DNA from: Criblamydia sequanensis CRIB-18
Lineage (GTDB): Bacteria > Chlamydiota > Chlamydiia > Chlamydiales > Criblamydiaceae
Length of the DNA stretch: 64,000 bases
Reading direction: 5' to 3'
NCBI RefSeq assembly: GCF_000750955.1
Contig: NZ_CCEJ010000003.1
Coordinates: forward strand, 496,001-560,000
The position numbers and the translations under genes were made by a program. Shown here in pieces: positions 62,553-64,000 of this stretch. The stretch's first letter is position 1. Each line of letters starts with the position of its first letter. A model generated the notes under the pieces. It was not told the origin of the DNA. It did no database searches and worked only from the letters and a program-made list of their open reading frames with translations.

Positions 62553-62672
62553 ACGATAGCCATCATTTCTTATAACCCGTTCTCTTTTTGCAAACTGATC
62601 ATAGCTATTAGCAATATAAGCTGAATGACCGCTTTTCTTTTGGTAGTGATAATGCTCATCAAAATCTTTATT
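62526..62672 (-). pseudogene. Array copy C: C-terminal fragment
   Basis: The reverse frame reads KDFDEHYHYQKKSGHSAYIA and on to RYFFLQPMH-stop. It corresponds to the last 48 residues of the array gene. Its upstream part is missing; the sequence joins directly to the end of copy B. It has no start or signal peptide of its own. Confidence 0.75.
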
Positions 62673-63325
62673 CATTATTTCGAATAACCCGATGTTTTTT
62701 TGTAAACTGGTCATAGTTGTTGGCTATGTAAGCTGAGTGGCCGCCTTTCTTTTGATAGCGATAATGCTCATCAAAATCTTTATAAGTAAATAGTCTTGCA
62801 GAAGGGGGGAATATCCCAAGCTTAATCCCTTTTTCAGCAAGTTTGGAAGCTTCTAACGAGTTTAGATATTCCATCCTTTCTTTTGGAAGCTCCTAGCGAG
62901 TTTAGATATTCCATCCTTTCAATCGCTTCAACAAAACTTTCCTTATCAATTTGACGCTTGGATGCTAAATCATAAGCGTGCTCGAGTTTATCATTAATAA
63001 GGGCGTTATGAAGCTCAAATAAAATGGATCTAATGATCCCACCTTCAGATTGATTGGAATTTAGGCTAACTACAATGGTTCTTGTAGCCGGGTCCCAATA
63101 GGCGCCAAATTGATTCGAAAGTTTAGAATGGTTATTTACAAGAACCTTAAAAGGACCGTCTTTCTGGATATCCTTTATAAGATTGCGAGCTTCAGGCAAT
63201 TTCAAAATTTTATAAAGAGGAACCTGTAATTCTTTATCGCAATAAATAATTCGGGAATTTGCAGAAAATGCCGGCATAAAGCAACAAAGCACTGCAAGTA
63301 AACAACCTATTGTCAATTTCAGCAT
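62668..63325 (-). pseudogene. Array copy B: secreted protein gene broken by a 40-bp tandem duplication
   Basis: It starts at the ATG 63325, MLKLTIGCLLAVLCCFMPAFS, a signal peptide. It continues through YCDKELQVPLYKILKLPEAR and FGAYWDPATRTIVVSLN to ERMEYLNSL. There, two adjoining 40-base units (62841-62880 and 62881-62920, three differences) shift the frame and stop the protein at 62834. The true C-terminal frame resumes to 62668 with FFPPS-like, DFDEHYRYQKKGGHSAYIA and RVIRNNE. The function of the family is unknown; the SILFELHNALINDK block recalls a degenerate metalloprotease-like helix but lacks HExxH. Confidence 0.75.
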
Positions 63326-63677
63326 AAACGTGCTCAAGTTTATCATTAATGAGAGCGTTATGAAGCTCAAATAAAATTGATCCAATAATTTCCCCTTCAG
63401 ATTGATTGAAATTTAAACTAACTACAATGGCTCTTGTATTGGAGTCCCAATAAGCACCAAATTGATTGGAGAGTTCGGAATGGTTATTTACAAGAACTTT
63501 AAAAGGGCCTGCTTTTTGAATATCTTTTATAACATTACAAGCTTCAGGCAACTTCAAAATTTTATAAAGAGGACCCTGTAATTCTTTATCACAATAAATA
63601 AATCGGGAATTTTCAGAAAATGCAGGCGTAAAGCAGCAAAGCACTGCGAGTAAAAAACCTATTGTCAATTTCAGCAT
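63234..63677 (-). pseudogene. Array copy A: intact start, C-terminus lost by fusion into copy B
   Basis: It starts at ATG 63677 with MLKLTIGFLLAVLCCFTPAFS and is about 85-90% identical to copy B up to INDKLEH (63330). It then runs out of frame into the signal-peptide region of copy B and stops at 63234. A truncated 148-residue secreted product could still be made. Confidence 0.7.
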
Positions 63678-63819
63678 AATTACACACAACCTCTATAAAA
63701 AAGAGAAAACGTAAGATGGCATTTCTTGTAAAGATTTTTACCAATAAAAATACTATTTTTTCAAAAAATTATATACTATCGGAATGTAAGAAATATGAAA
63801 TTTAACCACTTAGGTAAAT

Positions 63820-64000
63820 TTAACTTAAGATAAGCTTTAGAGTTAGAGAAGCCATTTCAGATAGCTCTTTTTTTGAAGCTTCTTCAATAGATACCCATTC
63901 GTATCCATTTACATCTTCGCTATTCTTTTTTTCTAACTGGGATTCATCAAAATCAAAAATTAGATAGACTAAAGCAATGTGGTAAAGGGACTTTTCCTTC
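63820..64000 (-). CDS. NUDIX hydrolase, C-terminal part (runs off right edge)
   Basis: I translated the reverse strand from the edge to the stop at 63820: about 60 codons. It reads SLYHIALVYLIFDFDESQLE, then NGYEWVSIEEASKKELSEMASLTLK. The Y-x-W-V/x-x-E-E-A pattern and the strand before it are typical of the C-terminal end of NUDIX proteins. The catalytic Nudix box would lie beyond the edge, so activity and substrate are open. Confidence 0.6.
   Translation of the reverse strand, partial: KEKSLYHIALVYLIFDFDESQLEKKNSEDVNGYEWVSIEEASKKELSEMASLTLKLILS

Noticed and set aside
63234-63677. Array copy A as a normal intact gene
   Set aside because: Compared with copy B it loses the conserved C-terminal half at residue 115 or so and ends in frame-shifted signal-peptide DNA of the next copy.
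1-64000. A transposase, phage gene, rRNA operon or origin of replication
   Set aside because: I looked for the usual motifs on both strands and found none; the repeats present are non-coding.

Overview
The window reads as a piece of an environmental (amoeba-associated) chlamydia, order Parachlamydiales. Three things support this. First, the housekeeping genes are those of Chlamydiae, and several neighbourhoods match the Chlamydia trachomatis map as I remember it: rpmG-lolE (CT150-151), kdsB-pyrG-yqgF and zwf-devB (CT182-186), tsaD and oppABCDF (CT197-202), and hydrolase-pfp-waaA (CT206-208). Second, the DNA is AT-rich with many very AT-rich gaps, and neither tRNA gene encodes its CCA. Third, there are eukaryote-like F-box, WD40 and ankyrin proteins. 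A Criblamydia- or Parachlamydia-like organism is plausible; the genus is not decided by the sequence.

Layout. 1-1427: the left-edge lolE fragment and rpmG. 1746-3002: an F-box/WD40 protein. 2992-7768: tsaD, then the oxidative pentose phosphate operon zwf-opcA-pgl and a small membrane protein. 8011-10434: a secreted TPR protein, DoxX and the Kdo transferase WaaA. 10518-10674: two CAT-anticodon tRNAs. 10899-14217: accessory genes (F-box protein, choloylglycine-hydrolase-family enzyme, two unknowns). 14372-20515: a Bcr-type exporter, serine deaminase, an alpha/beta hydrolase, PPi-phosphofructokinase and a duplicated small gene. 20512-25503: the opp peptide importer. 25733-27836: three secreted or anchored unknowns. 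27897-32160: CsaA and the coupled operon proB-proA-proC-methyltransferase. 32461-34952: a MerR/TipAS regulator with a metalloprotease, then a CdiI-like immunity protein. 35248-43630: an MFS carrier, a 1301-residue AsmA-like protein, NhaD and a YihY protein. 43867-45919: four related small genes of unknown function. 45964-51202: an F-box/ankyrin protein, a secreted beta-propeller, gene remnants and an unknown. 51371-57335: a collagen-like protein followed by a TolC-MacA-MacB-type efflux system. 57675-59281: lemA and an M48 protease. 59430-62295: kdsB-pyrG-ruvX. 62526-63677: a decayed tandem array. 63820-64000: a NUDIX gene at the right edge.

How it works together. Peptides come in through Opp. 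Serine is deaminated by SdaA, and proline can be made from glutamate by ProBAC. Glucose-6-phosphate is oxidised by Zwf/OpcA/Pgl, and glycolysis uses a PPi-dependent phosphofructokinase. KdsB and WaaA activate and attach Kdo to lipid A. The F-box proteins, the choloylglycine-hydrolase homologue and the four-gene paralog cluster are the best candidates for host-directed or unexplored functions.

Local duplication and decay shape the accessory parts: the doubled gene behind pfp with a second pfp tail, the four-gene array, the broken array behind ruvX that carries a copied ruvX end, and a small non-coding repeat family with 19-bp inverted ends. I saw no transposase, CRISPR array, rRNA or replication origin.
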